The notes under the pieces were generated by a model. The model was not told the origin of the DNA, did not search any database, and worked only from the letters and a program-made list of their open reading frames with translations. From Streptomyces zingiberis (GTDB lineage Bacteria; Actinomycetota; Actinomycetes; Streptomycetales; Streptomycetaceae), in assembly GCF_012034935.1 (NCBI RefSeq), contig NZ_JAATEN010000013.1, positions 62,001-126,000 of the forward strand: a stretch of DNA of 64,000 bases, given 5' to 3'. A program made the translations under genes and the position numbers. Positions within the stretch are counted from its first letter, which is position 1; every line of letters begins with the position of its first letter. Shown one piece after another: positions 7,590-15,825 of the stretch.

Positions 7590-9854
7590 TCAGTCCCGCA
7601 GGTTCACCAGCAGCGGGGGCATGTGCTCGCCCCGGGCGGTGGTCAGCGAGACCACCGCGTGCTCCGGCGGCAGGGCGTGCGCCAGTTCGGACGCCGACCA
7701 GCGTTCCCGCTCCACCTGGCGGACCGTCACCGACTCGCTCGTCACGGCCCGCCCGGTGACCAGTTTGCGGATGAAGTGCGCGATCCGGGTGAGCGGTTCG
7801 TCGGTGATGATCTGGCGGTTGGTGACGTCGCGCATCTCCACCCACTCCTTGCCCCACACCTCCGCGAACCGCGCCCCGTCCCAGGTGGTGACCCCGGCGA
7901 ACGCCATCCGGCAGCCGACCGCGCCGAGCAGTGCGCCGCGCAGCGCCTCCGGCACGTCGTCGAGGGTGCGCAGGGTCAGCACGGCGCCCGCGTTGGCCGA
8001 GCGCAGCCGCTGGATGCCGCGGAGCGCCTCGGCGGAGACGGTGTCGGAGGCGTCGTGCAGGACGAGGCAGGCGAAGAGCGAGCGGTCGGCCCGGCTCACG
8101 GCGCACTCGGTGAACTGCGCGAGCACCAGCCGGGCGAGGATCCGGGACGCCTCGGCGTGGCCCCGCTCCGGCAGGTCGATGCGGACCCGCAGCGGATGGT
8201 CCAGCGCGCGCAGCGAGAACGGCCGGCTGTCCGCGCCGGTGGCGAAGAAGCCCGCGAAGGCGGGGCGGTCGAGCAGCGCCAGCCGGTCGGCGAGGAGGGC
8301 GCAGGCGTCGTCCGAGCGGCCCGACTGCCGCTCCCGGGCGTCCAGCTCCCGGGCGTGGGCGAGCTGCCCGGCATCCCGCAGGGCGGCGCGGAGCCCGTCC
8401 AGCGCGGCGGCCGAGCCGTCCAGCAGCTCGCGCAGCTCCGGCACGGCGGGGAAGCGGCCGTGGGCGGCCCGGAACGGGCCGAGGAGCTGGGCCAGCGCGG
8501 TGGCGGCGCGGCGGGCCGGGCCGCCGGGGTGGGTGGCGGCCAGGTCGCCGACGAGGGCCTCGGCGAGCACCCCGGCCGCCTCGTCGGGGTCGGTGGTGCC
8601 GCCGTAGAGGTCGAGGTCGTGCGGGGAGTCCGGGCGGCCGATGCGCACGACGACGTCGAAGAAGGCGTCGGGGGCGAGTCCGGCGCCGGCCGCGCCCACC
8701 GCCACCACGGCGGTGCGCCCGGCGAGCGCCTGGAGGCAGAGCGACTCCACGAGGGGGCGGACCAGGCGCCCGGTCTTGCCCGCCCCGGGCGGGCCCACCG
8801 CCAGCACGGAGGTGGCGAGCAGCTCGGGCGCCAGGGCGAAGCCGGCGCCGCGGTGCGGGTAGGGGTTGCGCCGGTCGTCGGCCGCGGTGCCGAGCCGGAC
8901 CTGGCCGGTGGCGAGGTCGTGGCGGGCGGTGCGGACCGGCAGGTCCCGGTCGCCGGAGGGGTGGACGCAGGCGGCGGCGCCGTGCCGGAGCACGGTGTCG
9001 GTGAAGGAGGCCAGCCGCTCGGGCCGGGTGCGCACCGACTGCCAGGCCCGGGTGATGCGGGCATGGTCCACGTCCGTCATCCGCCCGGCGCGGGCCTCGG
9101 CGGCCAGCCGCTCGGCGGCGTGCGGCGCCCCGCCCTCGCGCAGCCCGGGCCAGTGCGCGGGGTCGGCCTCCGGCGGGGGCGGCGGGGCGTCCCGCCCGTC
9201 CCCGTCGTCCCACAGCTTCCGCAGCAGCGGGGCCACCCAGCGGCGGTGGAGCTCGGGCCAGCGGCCGAGCCTGCCGAAGATCACGACGAGGGCGGTGGCG
9301 AAGAGGCCGTAGTAGAGGTAGGCGGCGATGACGAAGGCCAGGTTGTCACCGCCCGCCGAGCGCCAGGAGTCGGGGGTGAACAGCAGCAGCGGCCAGAGCC
9401 AGTAGTCCCCGAGGTAGCCGTTCCAGCAGAGCGACCACACCAGCCAGCCGCAGAGGAGGGAGATCACCGCGCCGCTCAGCACGGAGCGGGCGGGCAGGCG
9501 TTCGGGCTCCTCCGGTGGGCGGGGCCGGTGGCCCTGGCGCCAGATCCCCGGCGGGGCCTCCGGCCGGGGCGCCCGCAGCCAGTCGAGGAACGGCGAGCGC
9601 TCCCCGTCCGCACCGGGCGGGGGGTACGGAGGGTGGTCCACCGCTCGCGGGCCGGGCACGGGCGCGGGGGGCGCGGCCGGCGGCGCCGGGGGACCGGACG
9701 GGGCCGCGGGCGGCCACCCGGGCGGCGCGGCCGGTGGCGCGGCGGGCGGCGCGGCGGGCGGCGCGGCCGGGACGGGCGGCGGCACGGCCGGCGGCGGTGC
9801 CGCGCCCGGCCGCCCGGTGGACCGCCGGCCGTCGTGTGCGCCTTCGGTGTCCAT
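7590..9854 (-). CDS. Membrane-anchored VirD4/TraG-like ATPase of unknown role
   Basis: About 754 residues. A Pro/Ala-rich cytoplasmic N-terminus (residues 20-115) precedes two membrane segments (about 127-145 and 172-195). A large ATPase domain has Walker A GPPGAGKT at 354-361 and a helicase-like core with the C-terminal region of type IV coupling proteins (LRTLDDVPEALRGALLGAVG). No relaxase, T4SS or integrase genes are nearby, so it is not part of a visible conjugative element. Streptomycetes appear to keep such a protein beside gabT, suggesting a housekeeping role. The start is uncertain: the ATG at 9854 is given, but a TTG at 9881 in the same frame has a GGAGAG upstream. Confidence 0.65.
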   Translation of the reverse strand: MDTEGAHDGRRSTGRPGAAPPPAVPPPVPAAPPAAPPAAPPAAPPGWPPAAPSGPPAPPAAPPAPVPGPRAVDHPPYPPPGADGERSPFLDWLRAPRPEAPPGIWRQGHRPRPPEEPERLPARSVLSGAVISLLCGWLVWSLCWNGYLGDYWLWPLLLFTPDSWRSAGGDNLAFVIAAYLYYGLFATALVVIFGRLGRWPELHRRWVAPLLRKLWDDGDGRDAPPPPPEADPAHWPGLREGGAPHAAERLAAEARAGRMTDVDHARITRAWQSVRTRPERLASFTDTVLRHGAAACVHPSGDRDLPVRTARHDLATGQVRLGTAADDRRNPYPHRGAGFALAPELLATSVLAVGPPGAGKTGRLVRPLVESLCLQALAGRTAVVAVGAAGAGLAPDAFFDVVVRIGRPDSPHDLDLYGGTTDPDEAAGVLAEALVGDLAATHPGGPARRAATALAQLLGPFRAAHGRFPAVPELRELLDGSAAALDGLRAALRDAGQLAHARELDARERQSGRSDDACALLADRLALLDRPAFAGFFATGADSRPFSLRALDHPLRVRIDLPERGHAEASRILARLVLAQFTECAVSRADRSLFACLVLHDASDTVSAEALRGIQRLRSANAGAVLTLRTLDDVPEALRGALLGAVGCRMAFAGVTTWDGARFAEVWGKEWVEMRDVTNRQIITDEPLTRIAHFIRKLVTGRAVTSESVTVRQVERERWSASELAHALPPEHAVVSLTTARGEHMPPLLVNLRD

Positions 9855-10217
9855 GTGCGTGTTCGCCCCCTGCCCCGCCAACCGGCCTGCTGTCGCTCTC
9901 CGTTCAATCTAGTGCCCCGAGGGCCGCCAGGTCCCCGCCGCGCCCGGCGCCCACGGTTTCACCGGCCCTTCCCGCGTCCCGTCCTTCCGGTTCCTCCGGG
10001 CCCCCTCCACCCCTCACAGCCCCGGGAAGACTCCGCCGCGGACAACGGGACACGCCCGCCGCTACCGATCGGAGCATGCCCCCCGTCCGCGCCCGCCCCT
10101 AGCCTGCACAGTGCGGGGCCCGTTCCGGGCATTCCGCCGGGCCGCCCGCTCCCCCGACGGACGGCCCCCACGGACGGCACCCCCGGGCAGCGTCCCCACG
10201 GACCAGAGGAGATCACC
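9855..10217. promoter_or_regulatory. Divergent control region between the ATPase and gabT
   Basis: A 363-bp region between two divergent genes. The gabT ribosome site AGGAG is at 10207-10211. A possible -10 TAGCCT lies near 10099 for gabT, without a convincing -35. Nothing else is recognisable. Confidence 0.35.
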
Positions 10218-11567
10218 ATGACCGCAACCGCCGGAGGCCCCTCGCTCCCGCAGGAGCGCCGCGTCGTCACCGACATCCCCGGCCCCAGGTCCCGCGAGCT
10301 GCAGGCCCGCCGGACCGCCGCCGTGGCCGGCGGCGTCGGCTCGGTGCTGCCCGTCTTCACCACCCGCGCCGGTGGCGGCGTCGTCGAGGACGTGGACGGC
10401 AACCGGCTGATCGACTTCGGCTCCGGCATCGCGGTCACCTCGGTCGGCAACAGCGCCGAGGCCGTGGTGCGCCGGGCCTCCGCCCAGCTCGCCGAGTTCA
10501 CCCACTCCTGCTTCATGGTGACCCCCTACGAGGGTTACGTGGAGGTGTGCGAGCGGCTGGCGGAGCTGACGCCGGGGGACCACGCCAAGAAGTCCGCGCT
10601 GTTCAACTCCGGCGCCGAGGCGGTGGAGAACGCGGTGAAGATCGCCCGCGCGTACACCCGGCGCCAGGCGGTCGTCGTCTTCGACCACGGCTACCACGGC
10701 CGCACCAACCTCACGATGGCCCTCACCGCCAAGAACATGCCGTACAAGCACTCCTTCGGGCCGTTCGCGCCCGAGGTCTACCGCGCTCCGGTGGCCTACC
10801 CCTACCGCTGGCCGACCGGGCCCGAGCGGTGTGGCGAGGAGGCGGCGGCCCAGGCCATCGACATGATCGAGAAGCAGGTGGGGGCGGAGAACACCGCCGC
10901 CATCCTGATCGAGCCGCTGCTCGGCGAGGGTGGTTTCATCGAGCCCGCGAAGGGCTTCCTGCCGCGGATCGCGGAGTACGCCCGGGAGAACGGCATCGTC
11001 TTCGTGGCGGACGAGATCCAGTCCGGCTTCTGCCGCACCGGCCAGTGGTTCGCCTGCGAGGACGAGGGGATCGTCCCGGACCTGATCACCACCGCCAAGG
11101 GCATCGCGGGCGGGCTGCCGCTCTCCGCCGTCACCGGCCGCGCGGAGATCATGGACGCGGCGCACAGCGGCGGCCTCGGCGGCACCTACGGCGGCAACCC
11201 GGTGGCCTGCGCGGCGGCCCTGGGCGCCATCGAGACGATGCACGAGCTGGACCTCAACGCCCGGGCGCGGCGCATCGAGGAGATCATGAAGCCGCGGCTG
11301 CGGGCGCTGGCGGAGAAGTACGAGGCCATCGGCGACGTCCGGGGCCGCGGTGCGATGCTCGCCGTGGAGATCGTGCGCCCCGGCACCACCGAGCCCGCGC
11401 CGGACATCACCGCCGCGGTGGCCAAGGCCTGTCACGCCGAGGGTCTGCTGGTGCTGACCACCGGCACCTACGGCAACGTGATCCGCTTCCTGCCGCCGCT
11501 GGTCATCGGTGAGGACCTGCTGGAGGAAGGGCTCTCCGTCCTCGAAGGCGCGTTCGCCGGTCTGTGA
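10218..11567 (+). CDS. gabT: 4-aminobutyrate aminotransferase
   Basis: A class III PLP aminotransferase of 449 residues that converts GABA plus 2-oxoglutarate to succinate semialdehyde plus glutamate. The PLP lysine is Lys294 in TTAKGIAGGLP. Other family marks are FNSGAEAVENAVKIAR for cofactor phosphate binding, FDHGYHGRTNLTMALT, and DEIQSGFCRTG, which holds the cofactor-nitrogen Asp. The ATG at 10218 follows AGGAG by 7 nt. It is divergent from the ATPase/PucR/dehydrogenase block, and together these make a GABA shunt: transamination here, oxidation by the 3798-5243 product. Family assignment is strong; preference for GABA over related omega-amino acids is inferred. Confidence 0.9.
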   Translation: MTATAGGPSLPQERRVVTDIPGPRSRELQARRTAAVAGGVGSVLPVFTTRAGGGVVEDVDGNRLIDFGSGIAVTSVGNSAEAVVRRASAQLAEFTHSCFMVTPYEGYVEVCERLAELTPGDHAKKSALFNSGAEAVENAVKIARAYTRRQAVVVFDHGYHGRTNLTMALTAKNMPYKHSFGPFAPEVYRAPVAYPYRWPTGPERCGEEAAAQAIDMIEKQVGAENTAAILIEPLLGEGGFIEPAKGFLPRIAEYARENGIVFVADEIQSGFCRTGQWFACEDEGIVPDLITTAKGIAGGLPLSAVTGRAEIMDAAHSGGLGGTYGGNPVACAAALGAIETMHELDLNARARRIEEIMKPRLRALAEKYEAIGDVRGRGAMLAVEIVRPGTTEPAPDITAAVAKACHAEGLLVLTTGTYGNVIRFLPPLVIGEDLLEEGLSVLEGAFAGL

Positions 11568-11584
11568 CCCCTCCCGGCCGGTCC

Positions 11585-11623
11585 GGCCGGGGGCGCCCGC
11601 TGCCGGACCGCGCGCCCCCGGCC
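11585..11623 (+). terminator. gabT: Terminator hairpin after gabT
   Basis: A perfect 12-bp inverted repeat (11585-11596 with 11612-11623, 15-nt loop) begins 18 bp after the gabT stop. No T-tract is present, as is usual in this base composition. Confidence 0.65.
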
Positions 11624-11995
11624 ACCGGCCGCCCCGTGTTACCCACGGCTACAGCCAACCCCCGTGAAGAATGTGTGCGGAGCCCATGATGGTGGGGTGA
11701 TCCGGGTTTCCGGGCCGTCGCCGGTGACGTACGGTCATCAGCAGTTGAGAGAAACACCCGTCCACGGGAGACCGCGGACGGTGCCGCGCCGGGGCGTCCC
11801 CAGCTCCGGAGCGGTGGCGCCCTGGCGCACACGACCGGGGCCACCGGCCCTGGGATTCTCCATCGGTCGGACGGCCGCCCGCCCCACACCCCCCGGGGCG
11901 CGCGGCACACCGGTCGTTGCGGCCGCCCCGGAACCCTCCCCCCTGTTCCGGGGCGGCCGCCACTTCTTCCCGGAAGGCCTGCCGGAGGGGTCCGG
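11624..11995. other. Gene-free region upstream of the PAP2 phosphatase
   Basis: No credible gene is seen. Near 11724-11738 a short inverted repeat TGACGTACGGTCA stands out, followed by TTGAGA and a lower-GC patch, a plausible promoter for the phosphatase at 11996. A 160-codon open frame here has an arginine/proline-rich shadow composition and is not called. Confidence 0.35.
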
Positions 11996-13195
11996 ATGCT
12001 CCCGCCGTTCCCGCCCCTCCGCGGCCGCCGGCTCCTCCCGGCCCGCCGCCGCCCCCTTCCCGGCGCTCCCCGCCTCCCCGCCCGCCTCCCCGCCCTGCTC
12101 GCCGTGGCGTCCCTGCTGCTCTTCGCGGCGGTCACTTGGCAGGTGACGGCCGAAGGCCCCCTGCGCGCCGCGGACGAACGGCTGGGCGGACGGTTCGCCC
12201 GTCCGGGCGCGGACGGCGCCTGGGACACCCTCGCCGAGATCGCCGCCGACCTGGGCCATGTGCCGGTCGCCGCCGGGGCGCTGGCGCTCGCCGCCGTGGT
12301 GTCGGTCCTGCGCGGGCCGGCGCTCCGCCGCCCCGGCACGACGTCTCCGTCCGCCGGTGCCTCGCACGGGTGCCCGGCGGACCGGCCCGCCCCCGCCGGG
12401 CGCGCCCCGTGGCGGGGGGCTCGGCGGCACGACCTGATGCGGCGGCCGGAGGGACGGCGGGAACCGGCCGGGCCGCCGGAGCCGTACGGGCGGTCGTCAC
12501 CGTCACGAGCCGGCGGTTCCGGGCCGTGCCCGCGGTCCCGCGCACCGGGCTCCCGGCCGCCCCGCCCCCCGTCACAGACGCAGTCGCCCTCGCACGTGCC
12601 GTCGCCGTCGCCCTCGCCCTCGCCCTCGCAGCAGGGGTCGAGGCCCCAGCGGACCGTGCCGGTGCTGCGGAAGCGGTCCCCGCGCGCGCCCGCCGGCCGG
12701 ACGCAGCCCGGCCCCCGGTGGCTGCCCCCGCTGGCCGCCGCGGCGGCGCTGGCGGCCGTACCGCTGCTCGTCGTCCCGCTGAAGGCGTGGACGGAGCGTC
12801 CCGGCCCGGACGGGCTGCCCCTGGACGCCGGCGGGGGTTTCTACCCCTCCGGGCACACGGCCACCGCCGTCGTCGCCTACGGCGCCGCGGCCCTCCTGCT
12901 CCGGCCGCGGCTGCGGCGGGAGCTCCTCCGGCGGGCGGTGGCGGCGGCCGTCGTCCTGCTCAACCTGGCGGTCGGCGCGGGCCTGGTCGTGCGCGGCTAC
13001 CACTGGCCGCTGGACGTGGCCGGGGCATGGCTGCTCTGCGGTCCGCTGCTGTGGGCGCTCAGCGGTCCCCTGGGCGCGCGCGGGAGTCCGCGGGACCGGG
13101 GGGACCGGGAGGATCACCCGAACCGCCGGGGCCGCGCGGGCCCGCGGAAGCCGCGGCCTCGTGCAGGGCCAGCTCCAGCAGCACCGGGTCGTTGA
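11996..13195 (+). CDS. PAP2-family membrane phosphatase with a long low-complexity insert
   Basis: A lipid-phosphate phosphatase-like protein of 399 residues. A hydrophobic N-terminus (about residues 30-55) precedes an amphipathic region ending in LGHVPVAAGALALAAVVS. PAP2 signatures lie in the C-terminal half: KAWTERPGPDG at 263, PSGH at 284-287, and R333-G-Y-H336-W-P-L-D340 as the third motif. Between the halves, residues about 108-240 are a Ser/Pro/Arg-rich insert with a run of SP dipeptides, absent from ordinary PAP2 proteins of about 230-270 residues. The ATG has GGAGGGG 5 nt upstream. The last 137 bp overlap the convergent gene at 13059-13598, so its C-terminal tail is antisense to that gene. 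Confidence 0.72.
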   Translation: MLPPFPPLRGRRLLPARRRPLPGAPRLPARLPALLAVASLLLFAAVTWQVTAEGPLRAADERLGGRFARPGADGAWDTLAEIAADLGHVPVAAGALALAAVVSVLRGPALRRPGTTSPSAGASHGCPADRPAPAGRAPWRGARRHDLMRRPEGRREPAGPPEPYGRSSPSRAGGSGPCPRSRAPGSRPPRPPSQTQSPSHVPSPSPSPSPSQQGSRPQRTVPVLRKRSPRAPAGRTQPGPRWLPPLAAAAALAAVPLLVVPLKAWTERPGPDGLPLDAGGGFYPSGHTATAVVAYGAAALLLRPRLRRELLRRAVAAAVVLLNLAVGAGLVVRGYHWPLDVAGAWLLCGPLLWALSGPLGARGSPRDRGDREDHPNRRGRAGPRKPRPRAGPAPAAPGR

Positions 13196-13598
13196 GCGTG
13201 CCGTCCGCCTCCGGCCGGACGACCCAGCGCACCCCGCCCGTGGCCACCCCCGGGTACGGCACGACGATCCAGGTGCCGCGCCCCGCCGCCCGCACCCCCG
13301 TACCGACCCAGCGCTCCGCCGTGCCGGGCGGGACGAAGAAACCGGTGCGGTCGTCCCCGAAGTCCGCCAGGACGGGGCCCGTCCGGCCGAGCCGCGTCAG
13401 GACCTCCAGCGCCGGGAACCCGAGCCACCCCGGGACGATCAGCACGTCCCAGCGGCTGCCGGCGGGCAGCAGGGCCACCCCGAGGGGATTGCGCTCCCAG
13501 GCGGCGACGCACGCCGCCGGATCGGGCGCCGCCGCCGCCAGCCAGCCGGCCGCCGCGCCCGCACCGTCCGCCTCCGTGCCCGTGCCCGTGCCGTGCAT
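13059..13598 (-). CDS. Small protein related to primase-polymerase N-terminal domains, probably non-catalytic
   Basis: A protein of 179 residues. Its core (GVALLPAGSRWDVLIVPGWLGFPALE, given here as a stretch around residues 45-70, then GPVLADFGDDRTGFFVPPG and WIVVPYPG...VRWVVRPE) aligns by eye with the primase-fold protein at 62275-62958. The acidic DxE-like pair of the latter (FDVIEV) is WDVLIV here, so one metal-binding acid is lost. The ATG at 13598 has GGGGAGG 8 nt upstream; the upstream ATG at 13637 has none. No helicase or DNA-binding domain is attached. Function is unknown. It overlaps the convergent PAP2 gene at the 3' end. Confidence 0.6.
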   Translation of the reverse strand: MHGTGTGTEADGAGAAAGWLAAAAPDPAACVAAWERNPLGVALLPAGSRWDVLIVPGWLGFPALEVLTRLGRTGPVLADFGDDRTGFFVPPGTAERWVGTGVRAAGRGTWIVVPYPGVATGGVRWVVRPEADGTLNDPVLLELALHEAAASAGPRGPGGSGDPPGPPGPADSRARPGDR

Positions 13599-13770
13599 TC
13601 CGAACGCCTCCCCGGTCCCCCGTGTGTCGGCTGACATCTGAGGAGGGGCCACGGGCCGCCAATCGTCACACCGGCCGCCGCGCCTCCACCCGCGGAGCGG
13701 CGGAAGGTCCGGAAGCGCCGGCGGGGCGCGGCGATGGCCGGCCCGGCGGACGGCACGGTTACGCGCGCCG

Positions 13771-13858
13771 CACGGCAGGGGCGGGCGCCACACGGCAGGG
13801 ACGGGCGCCACACGGCAGAGACGGCAGGGCGACAGGGCGGCAGGGCGGCAGGACAGCG
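13771..13858. repeat. 20-bp tandem repeat plus GGCAGGGC microsatellite
   Basis: The 20-bp unit CACGGCAGGGRCGGGCGCCA occurs at 13771-13790 and 13791-13810 and partially at 13811-13824. It is followed by a run of GGCAGGGC-like 8-mers to about 13858. All lie in the 383-bp gap between divergent genes starting at 13598 and 13982. Confidence 0.8.
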
Positions 13859-13981
13859 GCCCGGGGCGGCACACGGCGGCCGGAGGACCGGCCGCCGTGG
13901 CCGGTTGCCTACGATGAGGCTGCTCCCGCCGGGCCCGACGCCCGCGCGGAGCCCCCGTACGGCCGCGCCCAGGAGGACCCG

Positions 13982-15007
13982 ATGCCCGTTCCGCAGCCCT
14001 TCATCGACGGTCTGCCCAAGGCCGAGCTCCACGTCCACCACGTGGGCTCGGCCTCGCCGCGCATCGTCTCCGCCCTCGCCGCCCGCCACCCCGACTCCCC
14101 CGTGCCCACCGACCCCGAGGCGCTCGCCGACTACTTCGTCTTCCGGGACTTCGCCCACTTCATCGAGGTCTACCTCTCCGTCGTGGACCTCATCCGCGAC
14201 CCGCAGGACGTCCGGCTGCTCACCTACGAGGTCGCGCGGGACATGGCCCGGCAGAACATCCGCTACGCCGAGCTGACCGTCACCCCGTACAGCTCGACCC
14301 GCCGTGGCATCCCCGACGCGGCCTTCGTGGAGGCCATAGAGGACGCACGCAAGGCCGCCGAGGCGGAGCTGGGTACCGTCCTGCGCTGGTGCTTCGACAT
14401 CCCCGGGGAGGCGGGCCTGGAGTCGGCCGAGGAGACGACGCGCATCGCCATCGAGCAGCAGTGCGAGGGGCTGGTCTCGTTCGGGCTGGGCGGCCCCGAG
14501 ATCGGCGTCTCCCGGCCGCAGTTCAAGCCCTTCTTCGACCGGGCCATCGCCGCCGGACTGCACAGCGTCCCGCACGCCGGTGAGACCACCGGCCCGCAGA
14601 CGATCTGGGACGCCCTGACCCACCTCCGCGCGGAGCGCATCGGCCACGGCACCAGCGCCGTGCGCGACCCCCGGCTGCTGGAACACCTGGCGGAGCACCG
14701 CATCCCCCTGGAGGTCTGCCCCACCTCCAACATCGCCACCCGCGCGGTGCCCCACCTCGACGAGCACCCGCTGAAGGAGATGGTCGCCGCCGGGGTGCCG
14801 GTCACCATCAACAGCGACGACCCGCCGATGTTCGGCACCGACCTCAACACCGAGTACGGCATCGCCGCCCGCCTGCTGGACCTGGACGAGACGGGCGTCG
14901 CCGCCCTGGCGAAGAACGCCGTCGAGGCGTCGTTCCTGGACGCGGCGGGCAAGGCCCGGCTGACGGCGGAGATCGACGCGTACACGGCGGAGTGGCTGGG
15001 GCGGTGA
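13982..15007 (+). CDS. Adenosine deaminase family enzyme, candidate aminodeoxyfutalosine deaminase
   Basis: A 341-residue metal-dependent amidohydrolase. Metal ligands are His17 and His19 (ELHVHHVGS), His198 with catalytic Glu201 (HAGE), His222 (IGHGT) and Asp279/Asp280 (NSDDPPMF). The length and the ELHVHHVGS...DFAHFIEVYLSVVDLI pattern match the streptomycete family I recall as deaminating 6-aminodeoxyfutalosine in futalosine-dependent menaquinone synthesis, rather than classical adenosine deaminase. That sub-function is from memory of the family, not visible in the sequence. The ATG has GGAGG at 13972-13976. It stands alone, convergent with the Uma2 gene. Confidence 0.82.
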   Translation: MPVPQPFIDGLPKAELHVHHVGSASPRIVSALAARHPDSPVPTDPEALADYFVFRDFAHFIEVYLSVVDLIRDPQDVRLLTYEVARDMARQNIRYAELTVTPYSSTRRGIPDAAFVEAIEDARKAAEAELGTVLRWCFDIPGEAGLESAEETTRIAIEQQCEGLVSFGLGGPEIGVSRPQFKPFFDRAIAAGLHSVPHAGETTGPQTIWDALTHLRAERIGHGTSAVRDPRLLEHLAEHRIPLEVCPTSNIATRAVPHLDEHPLKEMVAAGVPVTINSDDPPMFGTDLNTEYGIAARLLDLDETGVAALAKNAVEASFLDAAGKARLTAEIDAYTAEWLGR

Positions 15008-15080
15008 CCCTCACGGGCGGGTGAGCGGGGCGGCGGCCGTCACGACCCCCCGAGCGGGGTGACCGCGCTTCGGCCACAGC

Positions 15081-15112
15081 CCCCGCCGGCACCCCGCGCC
15101 GGGCCGGCGGGG
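15081..15112. terminator. Bidirectional hairpin between deaminase and Uma2 genes
   Basis: A perfect 10-bp inverted repeat (15081-15090 with 15103-15112, 12-nt loop) in the 121-bp gap between convergent genes. Confidence 0.65.
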
Positions 15113-15128
15113 AGGGAGCCCGGGCCGC

Positions 15129-15719
15129 TCACTCCCGGGGGAACCGGTCCGTCTCCAGCGTCCAGTCCGTCCCGAGCGGGGAGAGGTCGAGCTTCTCACC
15201 GAAATCCACGGTGAGTTCGCTCTCGTACTCCTCCCCCTCGGGACGGCCGAAGGCGTGGCACTTGCCCGTGTACGGGTCGGCGATGAGATGGACGGGGACG
15301 CCGGCGCGGGCGTGGACACGCTTCTTCCTGACGTAGTCGTTCTCCCGCGTGGCCCGGGAGACGATCTCGGCGACGAACTCGATGTCCCCGTGGTCCCACC
15401 GCCGGTTTCCGTCCTGCCGGGCCTCGTCCGCGAGCTTGACGACATCAGGCGCGAACCCGTTGAGGCCACCCGGGAAGTCGAACCGCACACCGGACTTCAC
15501 CTTGACGTCCAAGCCGAACCGGTCCTCCAGCGTGCGCACGATCCTCCGGATGATTTCCCAGTGCGCGTCCCGCTGCGGCGACATCTGGATGGCCCCCTCG
15601 ACAATCTCCACCCGGTAACCCTCGGGGACGGGCATCTGCTCCAGCAGCTCGAACATCTCGTCGAGACTGAGCTCGTCGCTGTCGGCCATCTCGATCCTGT
15701 CGGTCAGTTCGATGGTCAC
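15129..15719 (-). CDS. Uma2-family putative endonuclease (DUF820), copy A
   Basis: A protein of 196 residues of the Uma2/DUF820 restriction-endonuclease-like fold. The core carries the acidic metal-binding pattern: VEIVEGAI, then GVRFDFPGGLNGFAPDVV (PD), then IEFVAEIVSRATRENDYVRKK, the E-x-V/S...K motif. LIADPYTGKCHAFGRPEG is shared with copy B at 22634. The GTG at 15719 has GGGGAGGAG 8 nt upstream. Uma2 genes are abundant in streptomycetes and cyanobacteria; their biological substrate is unknown. The promoter region is almost identical to that of copy B. Confidence 0.8.
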   Translation of the reverse strand: MTIELTDRIEMADSDELSLDEMFELLEQMPVPEGYRVEIVEGAIQMSPQRDAHWEIIRRIVRTLEDRFGLDVKVKSGVRFDFPGGLNGFAPDVVKLADEARQDGNRRWDHGDIEFVAEIVSRATRENDYVRKKRVHARAGVPVHLIADPYTGKCHAFGRPEGEEYESELTVDFGEKLDLSPLGTDWTLETDRFPRE

Positions 15720-15751
15720 GTGCCGGCTCCTCCCCGGCGCGCCTCCCGCGG

Positions 15752-15794
15752 GCGCGGCCGGGAAATACAACGATACGCAGAGCCGGCCGGTCAC
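15752..15794 (-). promoter_or_regulatory. Conserved Uma2 promoter, copy A
   Basis: On the minus strand, GTGACC (15789-15794) may be the -35. TTGTAT follows after 18 bp as a likely -10, inside a 28-bp block (15752-15779) that matches 23276-23303 at 27 of 28 positions. The block stands out by its lower GC content. Confidence 0.6.
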
Positions 15795-15825
15795 GCCCGC
15801 GCCCGTGGCCGGTCCCCCGCCGGCC

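Noticed and set aside
7590-9854. Integrated conjugative element suggested by the TraG-like ATPase
   Set aside because: No relaxase, integrase, replication gene or attachment-site repeat is nearby, and flanking genes are chromosomal.
11664-12146. Possible 160-codon gene upstream of the PAP2 phosphatase
   Set aside because: No ribosome site, Arg/Pro-rich, and it overlaps the better supported phosphatase start.
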